In this document: piece by piece, positions 12,026 through 24,275 of the stretch
How the letters are laid out: each line of letters begins with the position of its first letter
Numbering within the stretch: position 1 is the stretch's first letter
From: Owenia fusiformis
Taxonomy: Eukaryota; Annelida; Polychaeta; Sabellida; Oweniidae
Length of the DNA: 64,000 nt
Reading direction: 5' to 3'
NCBI GenBank assembly: GCA_903813345.2
Contig: CAIIXF020000568.1
Location: 188,001-252,000 of the forward strand
Position numbers and translations under genes: made by a program
The notes under the pieces: model-generated
Seen by the model: the letters and a program-made list of their open reading frames with translations, nothing else
Databases searched by the model: none
What the model was told of the DNA's origin: nothing

Positions 12026-13420
12026 TCGCATTTGTAGACAGCCAACCTATTTAAAGGAAATATGATTGGGATAAAGTGGAAAACAATATTCCTTCTGTTA
12101 TTTTCACATAGGGAAAACTCATGTGATTATATTGTTTTCAGCTTAATTTTAGTCACCCAAAATTGATATCTTCAAAACCCCAGCATGAATCATATTTTCC
12201 TATGCCACAAATCTTGAAAAAACAGACATTTAAAGGACTGGAAATCAGGACAACATTACAGAAAATCATGTTGATTGGGTGTTTGCACCCTCCCTGTCTT
12301 AAAGTCCAAATTATTTTATCATCTCTTTGGCTACTTGTCCTGGAGTTAATGATGGCCTAACACATGCATCTGTTAAAATCCTCAGAAAATAGCAAAAATC
12401 CAACATATGACTGAAATCTGTTGCGACACCGTCCGCCGCGTGGTACTTATTTACTCGAAAATTATTTCGAGTTACATAGAGTAGTTCTCATTCTCATCAA
12501 CACATCTTTGCCTTGAAATCATACGTGAAACAAGTGGTTTGACCTTTATGGAAATTTGCTTAATTTTGACACACTTTTGTTTGACTTATATTGTTTTTAG
12601 GGCTGCCCTATCAGAAACCCCGAAGTGTCTCTGTTTCAAATGATCAAACAATCAAGTCTCATCTTGCCTTTATTTCAAACTCTAGTCCAGACTCGAGTCC
12701 AATCAAAAATGAATTATCTACATGGAAGTTTGTGAAATTCTTTAATTATTGTTTCCGAAACTGTTGCCAATACTTAATATTTTCCAGGTGACTGTCTTAA
12801 TCATTGTGCATTGTGAATCTTCACTATCTTCCTGATAGTGTTATGTAATGTACATATTTACCTCAGCAAAATTTATTTTTAGAGATCACATGATGAATCT
12901 TATATTCCACATTCTCAATTTTGCATCAATTATGTTTCAAGAAATTCCCTGACTCCCTATGAAGGATTCCATTGACATTAAAATAAGTCATGGGAAAGTA
13001 GGTCATAAGAAAGAGGTACACTGAGTTCCATCCATTCCAATTATGCGATTTTAGTGCTAATTTTGAATATCTTTATGGCACCTTTACAGATACTGGCTTT
13101 AGCCAATTGAAGAAATGTTAAGTTAATGTTTTGGTCAAAGTAGATTGTGCAATCACTAATGAGAAGTCAAGAATCGTATACCATAAACATGTTTTAAATC
13201 TTGTTTACCTGAAAATAAAAAGTTGTCACAGAATTTCTAAACAAATCATGTGGATGCACCTGAATGGCGTGTCAGTCATAATGTAATAAATGGAATCATT
13301 GTGGTAAGTATGTGGAGTCCATTTGCCTTATAATAATACATTTGCTGTAGTGCATGGATTCTCTCCTAATATTATTTCCTTATCAATATCAAATATTCGA
13401 TCAACAGCAGTTTCAAAACT
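12026..13420. other. No gene recognised
   Basis: The largest open frames are under 70 codons and have no recognisable motif. No obvious inverted repeats longer than about 20 bp were noticed. It is AT-rich non-coding sequence as far as can be read. Confidence 0.45.
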
Positions 13421-13421
13421 A

Positions 13422-13560
13422 TCGTATATTGTATTCACCCAAACTTTTGTAAAATATTGTATATGGTATAAGAGCTGTGAAAAATATTGTATATGATATA
13501 AAAGGGGTGAAAAAATATTGTATTTGGTATAAGAGAGCTGAAAAATATTGTATATGGATT
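13422..13560. repeat. ~42-bp tandem repeat, four units
   Basis: The phrase AAAATATTGTATATGGTATA with a following AGAG-TG stretch repeats four times at roughly 40-45 bp spacing. It is a simple minisatellite. Confidence 0.7.
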
Positions 13561-14454
13561 TCCCTATACACCCCCCAATTATATTGATAAAAATACATTT
13601 AATTTACCTGACACAATTTTTGTGTTTATATGATTGCTACACATCTCTGCTTTGTTTTATTTAGTTGTCCTATACTACTTTAGTATACCCCCAAACATGA
13701 ATTCGAAATATTAACGTTTTTCCAAATTTGCAAATATTTTTGCCTGTCAAGTCTTTACTTTATACGACATATTTGCATAGTGCATCTTTCGTGTATGGTA
13801 TTAAATGATTTTTAAAACATCGAGTCAACATCAAGGATTGATAGGAACAGGGGCAAAAGCAACTAAAGCTTGGTTATACAAGTTGGTATTCTTAAGACAA
13901 CGTTTACTGTGTTTCTGTATTTTATACCACATATACATGTAAGTTGACATAAGAGAGATAGCTTTGTGCAAACTAAGTAACATATTTCGTGTATGATATC
14001 ATCGTTTACATTAATAGAACATGGGCAAGAGGTGCTACAATGGGGTAACCCAATGTGGTATTCTAAAATACTGATATGACGCATTGTTTCGGGTAATTTT
14101 GACTTTTTTACATCAATGTGGTCAGGGGAAGTTGTGTTTGATACCATTTCTTTTACTTTAGATCATTGTTTGGAATGGTTGGGATTTCTTTCATTATGAT
14201 AAGTTTATATACTCTTTATAGGTCCCCTTTCTACCTGTGTTCTAAAAGTACTTTTTGGTTCCAAGTGAAATCATTCTAAAGAATGTTCTATCATCTCACT
14301 TATTCTGGTGATCTTTGTGGAGTATTATGATAGCTGAGTTCTTCAGAAAACGAAGTAGTACCAAATGAATGAAACAATACTGAACTTGTGTATTTCATAA
14401 TCATTATTCATTTATTCATAGATGTTAAACATTACAATTATAGTAAACCCACAG
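13561..14454. other. No gene recognised
   Basis: Non-coding sequence. Two weakly similar stretches (about 13,780-13,905 and 13,970-14,075) both contain a TTTCGTGTATG-TAT phrase and end in GGTATTCT-AA, suggesting an old duplication. Small open frames on either strand show no domain. Confidence 0.4.
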
Positions 14455-14680
14455 TTGCCAACTCCCGATTTAAATCGGGAGATTCCTGTTTTTTTAACCC
14501 ATCTCCTGCGCAATTTTGCCATCTCCCGATTTTCTAATTTTGTAATTTTTCATCATCTCCCGATTTTTTCTCCCGATTTCCCCCGATTTCTAAAAAAACT
14601 TCGCATGTTTTAGGTAAAAATCCCCCGATTTTGTCTGTGTCCTCCCGTTTTTTCCTCCTACCTCCCGATTTTTAACTTGA
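14455..14680. repeat. Iterated 'CTCCCGATTTT' low-complexity array
   Basis: The motif CTCCCGATTT repeats around ten times at irregular spacing, beginning with a palindrome AACTCCCGATTTAAATCGGG. It resembles the CTCCTGTTTT array at 24,275-24,775 with a transition in the core, so both may derive from one expandable repeat type. Confidence 0.65.
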
Positions 14681-14723
14681 ATCCGAGTACTCATCGATCG
14701 TCATGGCGTAGAATAATGGAAAT

Positions 14724-15450
14724 TACTCAGGGACCCAGGCTGAATATTTTGGGTATTGAATATTGGAGAGTATTACGCGAGATTTTTTCATTTTCTTGTT
14801 GGAAAATAAGTTACTTTTGTGATAGGGGGTGATATCTAGTGTTTGAGACTTGCGAAAATTAGATATCCTCATCTTTATACCCCCACCCTATTATTTTAGG
14901 GGGGTCAGAAGGAAAATAAACTTTAATATATAACTTCGGAAGTATATGAAGTACCAACTTCATTTTTTCACCAAAATTTATAAAATGACATCAGTAATAG
15001 GGAAAAAAATATTTTGAAACAAAAAAAGCTAATTTGCATAATTTAACCCTTAAACCGCCATAAAAACGGTTAAATGGCGGAGTGATGATGCATAATTTTT
15101 ACTGTAATTGCCTTCATATGATGTTATAACTTATGAAATAATTCCTAAAAATGCATTCATATATGTATAACAGATGTGCAAAATATAAAAAGTGTAACTT
15201 ACATAACGATTGTGAAAAAAATTAATCCCCAACCCAGATATTCGGGGGGGGGGGTCAAATTAACATGAACTTATTTCGTAAGTTTGGAACCATATAAGAT
15301 ACAAGTATAATTTTTTCACCAAAATAACATCAGTAATTTAGAAAAGTTATTTTGATATGCAAATAAGCTAATTTGCACAATTTAACCCTTAAACAGTTAT
15401 AAAACTGTTAAATGACAAAGTGATAATATACGACATTTACTGTAATTGAC
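14724..15450. repeat. Left terminal inverted repeat of the Academ-type element
   Basis: It matches the complement of 21,868-22,594 at high identity; both carry ATTACGCGAGATTTTTTCAT, GATATCCTCATCTTTATACC and CATATGATGTTATAACTTAT. Within it and just beyond (to about 15,830) a ~330-bp unit containing CACCAAAA, GCTAATTTGCA and TTTAACCCTTAAAC is iterated about three times with divergence. G- and C-runs at the start of each unit are length-variable. Confidence 0.85.
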
Positions 15451-15993
15451 TTCCTATGAAGTTATAACTTATGAGATAATTGCAAGAAATATATTTTCAT
15501 GGGGTATGCACAATATAAAAAGAGTATCTTGTATAATGATAGCAAAAAGAATCTTACACCCTACTCCAATATTTTGAGAAGGGGGGGGTTAATGAAAATA
15601 AACTTTAATTTTTAACTTTGAAATCGTATAAGATAAAACTTAGAAATCGCATCAAGAAATGTTAGGTGGGGACAATGCTATATTTCAATATAAAAACAAA
15701 CTATTTTGCATAATTTAACCTTTAAACAGTCATGAAAATCATTATGAGGCAAAGTGGTTCTATACTTAAACTGACTTAACATGAAGTTATAACTTTGACA
15801 ATATATCCTCTCTCAATAATAGTAACTTGCAGTGTTTCAGAATAATTCTTAAAAAGGTTACCATAAATTACCACAAATTCAGACTTGTATTGAACCATAT
15901 TCATAGTCACTGTCAATTGTTAGGACTGATGTGATATTCTAGTTTGGAGACTTTGGTGCAGTGAAAATTTCATATCTCTTTTGGTTAATCCAC

Positions 15994-18900
15994 TTATTCC
16001 CGTCCACACTCACTTTCCTTTGAGCCGCATGAACATGCAGCTAAACATTCTGTACCAGCAGTGGCACATGGGCAAGTGGTTAAACATAATGCTTTACCCT
16101 TGTATCGTTTGCACGCGCAATTTGACTTTGGGATTTTTGTCATATCAGGTTTTGGTTTTTTGGTCATTTTAATGGTCTGAAGAGTACCATCAACCACTTG
16201 ACGTCCAAATCCATTCCACGGTTCTGGGATCTCAAAAAGAGGCTTGTCTGCATTTTTTGAAATGTATAATTGATATAAACCCCTGCTTGCATGATGCAAA
16301 AATGCATCTTCAGTTGGTGGTAACGTTCTGATGTCATTTTTGGATCCTGCAAACAGGTGTTCTCGTAATACATCCAAAGATTTGAAGGCTGGTTTGTTAT
16401 AAAGATATGTTATGATGAGTCTAACATCCCGTATAACCTCGTCGGTTATCTCCCAGCCTTCTTCACCATAGTTTGCAATTGATTCAAGCTTGTTCTCCCT
16501 GATAAGGGTCAGAGCAACTTTAAAAGCCTTCTTTTTCCCCTTGCTGAAGATATGGCTCACTGTATCACACCCTGTCACTATATACACTGCTAGCAAGCAG
16601 GATGCAATGTGTTTGGCTGTTTTGTTTAATTTGCAACTAATTTCCCAAATAAGGGAATGTATGGGAATGAAATTCCCCATTCTGTGAATCCATAATTCTG
16701 TAGTTTTGCATTTGATATAGTGATACAAGCACATCATTACCACATCTGTGTCATCAGATTGTACAACGATTCTCTGAATGTGGAAGCTGTCTACACATAC
16801 CTTAATGTGGGACATGATGCGAGTATCTGCTTCTTCATGGTCAGCACAGTCAAGTTCAGGCATTTCATTTACAGACTCTGATGTTATTGCTATTGTCTTT
16901 GTTGAACTCTTAGATGTGCCTCCCATTACTAGTGTAACTGGACCCAGTTTTTCTCTCTGTTCCTGTTTCTGCCATTCTGTTGTCAGATAATCCAAAAGAT
17001 TTACCTTTGATTTCTCATTGGCCATAAGTTTAACCCAAGAGGGAAGCATGACACCATTGGCAGGCACATATTCTGCTGCTTTCATTTTGGATCTTTTTTC
17101 CCGCTCTTCGTGTTTCAAACTTTTCTCAGGACCAAAATCATAGCGATCTCCAATGAAATGGATTAGCATGCATCCAGCTGGTTTCATTTGTAATATTTTC
17201 TCAATGTAAACATCCCTCAAGTCTTCATAGGTGCCCGCACCAAGATTTCGAAATCGCTGTATAAAGGCCATGCCATCGACAATGAGAGCACTGTTGATTT
17301 CTGATGCTGGGAGGTGGTAGGTTTCTTCTAGATTTGAAAATTTGGCTAGTTCTTTGAAGTAGTCACTCTTACACCCCTTTCGCATTTTTATAGTACTGTT
17401 TTGTGGGTCAGGCTCAAACAGGGAAGATGGGTAATGTGTCCATTCATGGCTAAATGATTCAGTCCTCACTTCTCGCCTTTTGTCACCAGCTACAAAACAC
17501 AGGGAACGAGTTACAGAAGTCTCATCTTCATATATCTTTTTAATGTGTACTTTTTTCTTTGATTTCATTGGTTCAGCAAAAGGTGTGACTGTAGGAGAAG
17601 TTATTTTGTTGTGATTGTTCTGTCTGGCTTGTTCAATGGCTTCTATACCCTTTTCACTGGCAAAGGCTAGACTCGTATCAGGGGATTTCTGCCCAGTTGA
17701 TATATTGATAAGGGCTTCCTCATTGTCTGAGAATGGATTTATCATCTCGGCTTTGATCATAGTCTTGATTCTTGATATAATGACCATTTCTTCTTTGGCA
17801 GTACTATTACTTGAGAACTTCTGCTCACCATCCATGTGTGCCATTGATTTTACATTGTCTGCTGCACCTGTCATGAATGGCACAGACCTGATGTATTTCT
17901 CTCTAGCATTTGTGTTGAGACTTACTCCCTTGAATAGTGAAGTTTTGCCTTCTCTATTGTAAGTTTGTTCTAACCCCATGTCAGTCCAAACTCCATTAAA
18001 TTTACCTTTAGACTGTCTCACATTGAACTTGCCTTCTAGGAATTGAAGGTATGTCGCTGGGTGTGTTGTAGGGAGTTGTCTCATCTCATGTAGATATTGT
18101 GGCAAACATGCCATGTAATTGTGATGTTTTGCTGCAACCACAATAGGTATCATTTTCTCCACTTCATTCAGATGCTGCTCCCATATTCCTTTGCGTTCAG
18201 CCTCGATGTACCCAAGGATGATTGCCACCATATCAATGTATGAGTTCCAGTATTTCCCGGTAGTAGACAGAGTTTGGGTAAAATCTTTCCACAGTTGATT
18301 TATATCAGTGGATTGTACAAACTCCATAATAGTGTGAAGGTTCTCCTCTGACACAAGCTCTGCAAACTCACATAGATGATCTGCCAAACCACTTAATACA
18401 TCAGTATTACCATTCTGCTCAAGCCAATGCTCAAATGCCTCCCATTTCAAGCTAAAGAATGCTTCTCCAACAATTGAATGGCATCTTACCATCTTGTAGT
18501 AATCACCCCCTGCTATAACCTTGTTTGCTGTTCCTCTCTTACAAAGTTCAGACTTTTCTATTATATCTTCCAGTCCACTGTCTTTCATCAGTCTTCCAAC
18601 AGCTCCCATGTAGTTTGAAAGAATATGAAATCCTCCTAGTCGCTTAACAATCCTACCATATTTCATTGGGAACTTGGCAGCAAGTGCTTTGACTATATCA
18701 TAAATTGCTTGATCAGCAGTTACAACGACATCCCGATTCTCTAGGAAGGCTGCACTTTCTATGCAATAATCAAGTGATTTCTGAACAATGTCAGGATTGG
18801 TTGGTGATTCTGGAAAGCATGGACCATATCCTTGAATCGTTGCCTCTAGAATAGGATTTAGATCTTTGTTCATTTCCTTCCAGGTAAATTGTGATGTGTG

Positions 18901-21114
18901 GTCAGCTGGTAAAAGGTTTGTTGGTATCAGCCTTGTCAGCATGAATATGATATTAGCATCATCTAACCTGTGTACCAGTGAATCACGTGTCAAGTTAGGG
19001 AACATTTCCTGATCCAACAGTCTAGTCTTCCTTCGATCCTTAATACCAACAAAGGACATATCTGCTCTAAATGGTTGAGGAGTCTCTACAGTCACCTTGC
19101 GTGTTCTTTGGCTTGGTATTATTGTGACAGGGTCTTCAGTCGGGTTTACATTGTCACCATACTGATAAAGTATATGTGTTGTTGCATTCAAAGTAGTCCC
19201 ATCTTTGGTGTTCTCCTGAAAATTCAGGTTATCAAAAGCAAATTGTGTAAAGCTACCTACTTTCATGTTTTGAGGAATGAAAACACCTGCTATTTGAGTA
19301 TTTTCATTTGCCTGATCTGCAGCATTTGTAATAACTCTTTGAACATCATTGTAGCCTGCGCTGTTACCAAACCTGTTTAACAATGTTATGATATCTTTAC
19401 TGCGAGTTTGCTTGAAAACATAGAGACCTATGCCAATATGTTTTGGTATTGTGGTTGATATTCCTAAGGTGCTACCCATGATGTCTTGACAGACATTAAG
19501 AACCCTTTCATGCAACATTTGATCTAATTCAACACGCCCAGACTTTGAAAATTCACAGTTAGTGATTAAATATGCTACATGATTATACAAGTCTGTGGTA
19601 ACAAGTCTGTTTGCACAGTCATAAGATATCATTGATTCAGATGTGGAATTCACAACTTTTGTATGGTCTCTTAGTCCAGCTTGGATTGATTTAGCTACAT
19701 GGTAAGATTCACGATCGAGGTTTGTAACTGACTCAGCCTCCCCTTGTTCTTCTATAGCTATTTCAACATCATTGTCAGTAGATTCTGAAAACATGAACAT
19801 GAATATGTCAAATGAGTTTTACACTCCTATTTATAGGTATCTTAGCTAAATAAAAAAGATTTATATGTTTCGACAATGATGGTCTACAACAAGCTGTTTA
19901 TCCAATAAAATCAGAATTTAGATAACATTCTGGTTGAAAAACTTCCAATTTAGGAAAAGACCAACAATGGTTTAATTATATATTATATATCATTGAATGG
20001 AATTATGTCAAAAAAAGAAATAAATTAGGTAATATCATGCAAAAAGTCACCTGCCATTTGTAACAGATGCTGACTGCTGAACACCAACTGGAAAACTCTG
20101 ACCAATAGAGACTATAACAAAAAACTGATTGAATCAAAATATAAACATACCATCACTCCCATTTGTAGCATCCACATCATCACTCAGTGCATGCCTCACA
20201 GTATCCAGCTCATTATATGATAGATCAGCAAGCGTAACAACAAATGATTTATTCTTCCCAAACAAATAATGGAAAGATAGTACATCACTCCCAAAATGTG
20301 CTAACAAACGGGATTTCATATTACCATTGGTATATGCCATTCCTCCATCAACTCCACAAAGTTCCATATAATGCTGATATTGTTCAGTTATTTTATCAAT
20401 GAAAATACCTTCTTTTTTCTTTAAGACTGGATAGATTTTTTCAAGTAGCAGTTCAAATGCAGAGTCTAATTTACTGGTACTTCCTTTAGGAACCTTGCTT
20501 GTTTCAGGCTTTTGATTCATGAATTTCACCATACATAGCTTATGATAACTAAAGTCGTCTGCAATCAAATCTGCACATTCGTTTCCATGACCTTGTATTC
20601 GTATCAATAATTTTTCATCTTGAATAAGTTTTGCTTGATTATGAATTCTGACTTGCTTTTCGGATTCTGCAACTTTATACATGGTACGGGACCCCTTTCT
20701 GTCTCTTTCCTTTTCACATAGGAAACAGACTTGTTTCTTAGATTTCAGTTTGGTTGACTCTCTACTAATAGTCTTGCCTAACATACTTGGTGACGTTTTC
20801 CCATCGTTATTTTCATTAACTTGCTCAGTTGATTTTCTTCGCTTTGGCACAGTAATCTTGACATTGATTTCATCAAGGTGTCTTTTCAGGGTAAACACAG
20901 AGTAACATGTCTTGTGGTACATAGGAGTCATTGCCAAGAATCCAGTTTTGTTGTCAATATGAGAATTCTGGAGCCTCTCATATATCTCAGTGTTTTCATG
21001 TTTTCTTATATTCAAAGCATGATTAAAAGTATCATAGCCTTTTGATGTTAAATGCCTCAAAGGTTCATTGTCCGCTCGACTCTCCTGACAAATAATGCAT
21101 TTTGTAGGGTCCAT
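15994..21114 (-). CDS. Academ-type transposase with XPG/FEN1-like nuclease region, two exons
   Basis: Exon 1 is 21,114-20,151 and exon 2 is 19,784-15,994. The 366-bp intron has donor GTATGT and acceptor TTCATGTTTTCAG, both phase 1, and joins the frames into 1584 codons. Exon 1 carries two zinc-binding-like modules: CIIC...YHKTC near residues 6-71 and CFLC...YHKLC near 131-195. Exon 2 contains an XPG-like set of acidic motifs: IVDGMAF (about 17,280), FIGDRYD (about 17,140), HEEADTRI (about 16,830), QSDDTDVVMM (about 16,750) and TGCDTVSH-GKKKAF (about 16,560). These match the N, I and helix-turn-helix parts of the FEN1 family, with the metal-binding acids present. The C-terminus (15,997-16,115) is a cysteine-rich CXC-type tail. 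It should bind the element ends and move the transposon; which residues form the transposase catalytic triad was not resolved. No stop or frameshift interrupts it. Confidence 0.82.
19785..20150 (-). other. Intron of the Academ-type transposase gene
   Basis: On the minus strand it runs from GTATGTTTAT to a pyrimidine-rich acceptor ending TTTTCAG. Without splicing, exon 1 would end after 326 codons and the downstream frame would begin at an ATG lying inside the acceptor tract. Matching phase on both sides supports a single spliced gene. Confidence 0.8.
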
Positions 21115-21867
21115 TATTTAAAGTGTGGAACTTGCCATAGTTTATCTTGATTCTGGATAGTCCATAATATCTGCATAGAACCTGAAATAACGTATCAACG
21201 TGTTCTTGTTACCCATTGTATACATGTAGACCATTGTATATGGCATCAATGGTTGTCAATGTACACATTTCTCAAACCATGATCTAACATCAATCATTAA
21301 ACGATTCATATTGTATATATTATTTATATATATATATTCAAATTGCAATTTGACACACAAACCTATCATGGCCAGATTCTGCCATCTACTTGAGTCATTT
21401 AAGCCACTCATAACAACAACTCGTACTCATTTCATTCTGTTTTAAACATCACATAAAATTCAGATCTTAAATCATCAAAGTGATTATTATTCGAAAATAC
21501 AGAATGGCATAAGGTATCCATATCATAGGAGGCACAAGGGATGCACTTGAGAAAGAAGAAAATGATACAAATGTTGACTAGAAGTAGAGAACATACCTGA
21601 TAATAAAGGTACATCCAACAGTGACTTCCTGCATGATGACTGCTGGGGAGTGTCAAAGACACCATACAGTATCTACTCTTTTAAAACAAGTTATGACAGG
21701 ACACTGACTGTTTCTATGTGAGCTACATTAGGCATGCAGTTTGATTAAATAATATAACCAGTTTAATTAACTGTTAGCAATTATAAACAAGTGCAAATCT
21801 ACATGATAGCAGCAATGCATATCTCTTATCTCCTTTGTTAAAGCAAGGGAAGTCAATTTAAAAAATG
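21115..21867. other. Upstream region of the transposase gene inside the element
   Basis: It lies between the start of the transposase frame and the right terminal repeat. It should include the promoter. An AT run (TATATATTATTTATATATATA, broken here as TATATATTATTTATATATAT) is at about 21,313-21,338. No other gene was recognised. Confidence 0.5.
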
Positions 21868-22594
21868 TGGTAGATTATCACTTTGCGGATAAACAGTTTT
21901 ATGACCATTTATGGATTACATTATGCAAATTAGCTTATTGTTATATCAAAACAGTTTTCATCCATTTATGATGTCATGGCATAAATTTTGGTGACGAAAT
22001 TAAGTTTGTATCTTATATGGTTCCAAACTTATGAACGAAGTTCATTTTCAATTGACCCCCCCTCAAATATCTGGGTTGGGGAGTATTTTTTTTCACAGTC
22101 GTTATGTAAGATACACTTCTTATATTTTGCACATCTGTTATACATACATGGATGCATTTATAGGAATTATTTCATAAGTTATAACATCATATGAAGGCAA
22201 TTACAGTAAATGTCGTTTACAATCACTTCATCATTTTACCGTTTTTATGGCAGTTTAAGGGTTAAAATATGCAAATTAGCTTATTTTTGTAACAAAATAT
22301 TTTTTATCAATTATTGATGTTATTTTATAAATTTTGGTGAAAAAATTAAGTTTGTACCTCATATACTTTCAAAGTTATGAATTAAAGTTTATTTTCCTCC
22401 CGACCCCCCTAAAATAATAGGGTGGGGGTATAAAGATGAGGATATCTTATTTTCGCAAGTCTCAAACTCTAGATATCACCCCACATCATAAAGGCAACTT
22501 ATTTTCCAACAAGAAAATGAAAAAATCTCGCGTAATACTTTCAAATATCCATTTTCACTTTCTAGCTGTTTCTCAGAACTTGGGTCCCTGAGTA
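21868..22594. repeat. Right terminal inverted repeat of the Academ-type element
   Basis: It is the complement of the left repeat, with about two of the ~330-bp subunits rather than three. It ends TGGGTCCCTGAGTA directly before the AAT duplication. Differences from the left copy are scattered substitutions and changes in G/C-run length, so the two ends have diverged somewhat since they were last identical. Confidence 0.85.
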
Positions 22595-23136
22595 AATAGC
22601 GTCATGAATCCCGGGACAATGAATCTCGGATCCAAGTACGTCATTAATGGTCGAAAATCAAAATATTGACAAATTTATAACCTAAAAGGCCGAAAGATTA
22701 TGCGGCAAATATTGAAACGGTGGTTGTCAACATATTGTATTAGCTTTGATCTCTTAGAATCCGTTGAATCCTAAGCGATTGGAGTTGTTTAAATCACTTA
22801 ACGAATGATATGAAATGATGAGGATTTGGGTTTTTTCAAAGTTTATAATGGCGCCCAATGGGGGATTTTAGCAAAATATCCCTAAAATCAAATCATTAAA
22901 AGGCCGAAAGATCTGTGGATGGATTTTGCTGTTTTATATATCAAAATGAACACTTCGTTTGGTCTAACAAGGATCCGTTGAATCCTAAGAAAATAAATGA
23001 TTTGAAAAAAGTTATTAAGATTTTAAATTTTGATGAAGACTGCTCTCCATTGAAATCTTTGGACCATGAAATGTCGATTTACGCGCATGCGTTGTGACGT
23101 TATTTCCATTATTCTACGCCATGCTCCAGTATCTTA

Positions 23137-23442
23137 CAGGCCTGTCAACTGTCCCGCAATTTGCGTATTTGTCACGCATTTGCTGAAGAATTTGAAGTCA
23201 CGCCAGTTATTTTTGCGTGACAGAAAATGTCACGCAAATACGCATTTTACCTGGTAATTGTCACGCAAAAATATTTCTGTAGAAAAATTTCTAAAATAGA
23301 TCGTCTACACAGCAAAAATACGAACGCCGGAAAAAAAATGTACGCATTTCGTTCGGACTTTTCACGCGAATTACGTATATGTCACGCATTCCGTTCGAAA
23401 TTTTGTATATGTCACGCATTCCGTTCAAAATTTTTCGTACCT

Positions 23443-23474
<32 letters not shown>

Positions 23475-23677
23475 TGGACGGATGTTGATACGCGAGCGTA
23501 GCGAGCGCGAAAAATTTGAGGTGTTCAAAATTTGGCAAGATGTCCTAAAATTTAAACCAAGGTGTTCAAAATTTGGATCAAGGTGTTCAGATTTGGACCA
23601 AGGTGTCCACATTTTGAGGGGAGGTGTTCAACATTTCCAAGTCACTCATGTTAGGTGTTCCCAAGTTGACAGGCCTG
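23137..23677. mobile_element. CAGGCCTGTCAACT element, full copy
   Basis: Perfect 14-bp ends CAGGCCTGTCAACT and AGTTGACAGGCCTG are flanked by ATCTTA on both sides (23,131-23,136 and 23,678-23,683). It contains a run of 30 C (23,444-23,473) and several GGTGTTCA-AATTTG-A-CAAG repeats. Open frames reading through the C-run are artefacts of composition. Confidence 0.85.
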
Positions 23678-24050
23678 ATCTTACATATAAGTCAATTAAC
23701 TCCAGCGACATCTAATCATGAAAAACAAAGTTAATCTAATATAAATGTCCAATCAACAACAAGGAAATTAGCGCACGCGCAACAATTTTAATCAGTAAGA
23801 GCGAATCCATCCTTTATTACGATCCTAGCGCATGCGTATTACGTAGATAATCTCCTGAGTGGAGGCGATAAGAATCTGCGCAAGTATGTCCGTGAAACGG
23901 GGTAAGAATAATTTTGTCTATTTATGCACGATTGGGTAAGCCTACCAAGATTAAGCATGTATATATTAAGAGAAATCATATTTGAATGATTTTACCATTG
24001 AAGTCAAGGATTGAGATTTATCAGTCACACGGTAAGCTTTTTTTTTTCCA

Positions 24051-24275
24051 TCCTGGACCAAGGAGAATTGGCTCCCAGGATGCAACATCGATACCGATAC
24101 TCCCTATGTCGTGACTACAAAATTCGAATTCAAACTGCATTTTCGTTTGAAAATAAGACCAAAATTAACGATACAAATGTTGAAGTCACTCGAATTTTGC
24201 AATCATGACATCAAGAATATCGACAGAGTATCGATGTTGCATTCTGGGAGCCAATCCTCCTTGATCCTGGACCTA
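24051..24275. mobile_element. ~225-bp inverted-repeat element
   Basis: GGACCAAGGAGAATTGGCTC and GGATGCAACATCGAT at 24,056-24,093 are inverted at 24,228-24,273, giving ~45-bp arms. The centre has no gene. The CTCCTGTTTT array begins immediately afterwards. Confidence 0.65.

Larger units (their letters stand above)
14724..22594 (-). mobile_element. Complete Academ-type DNA transposon, 7.9 kb
   Basis: The outer ends are inverted: TACTCAGGGACCCA at the left and TGGGTCCCTGAGTA at the right. AAT flanks both ends (14,721-14,723 and 22,595-22,597), a 3-bp target duplication confirmed by the empty site at 6412. Terminal inverted repeats extend about 0.7 kb inward. One two-exon gene on the minus strand fills the centre. 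A 3-4 bp duplication, long repeats and an XPG-like nuclease in the transposase are known traits of the Academ superfamily (AcademX lineage); the assignment is by these traits, not by alignment. The frame is uninterrupted, so the copy looks recent. Confidence 0.85.
14702..23123. mobile_element. CATGGCGTAGAATAATGG-ended element, copy 2, split by the Academ insertion
   Basis: The left fragment (14,702-14,723) starts CATGGCGTAGAATAATGG. The right fragment (22,595-23,123) ends in the inverted sequence CCATTATTCTACGCCATG. Removing the 7.9-kb insertion and one copy of the 3-bp duplication leaves an element of about 550 bp that resumes the same sequence found at 6393. It has no coding capacity. Confidence 0.75.

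Noticed and set aside
15994-19800. 1268-codon frame and the 326-codon frame at 20,134-21,114 as two separate genes
   Set aside because: A GT-AG intron in matching phase joins them, and the ATG of the downstream frame lies inside the acceptor's pyrimidine tract.
23412-23612. Frames with Pro- or Gly-runs on both strands
   Set aside because: They are translations of the 30-C run in a transposable element.
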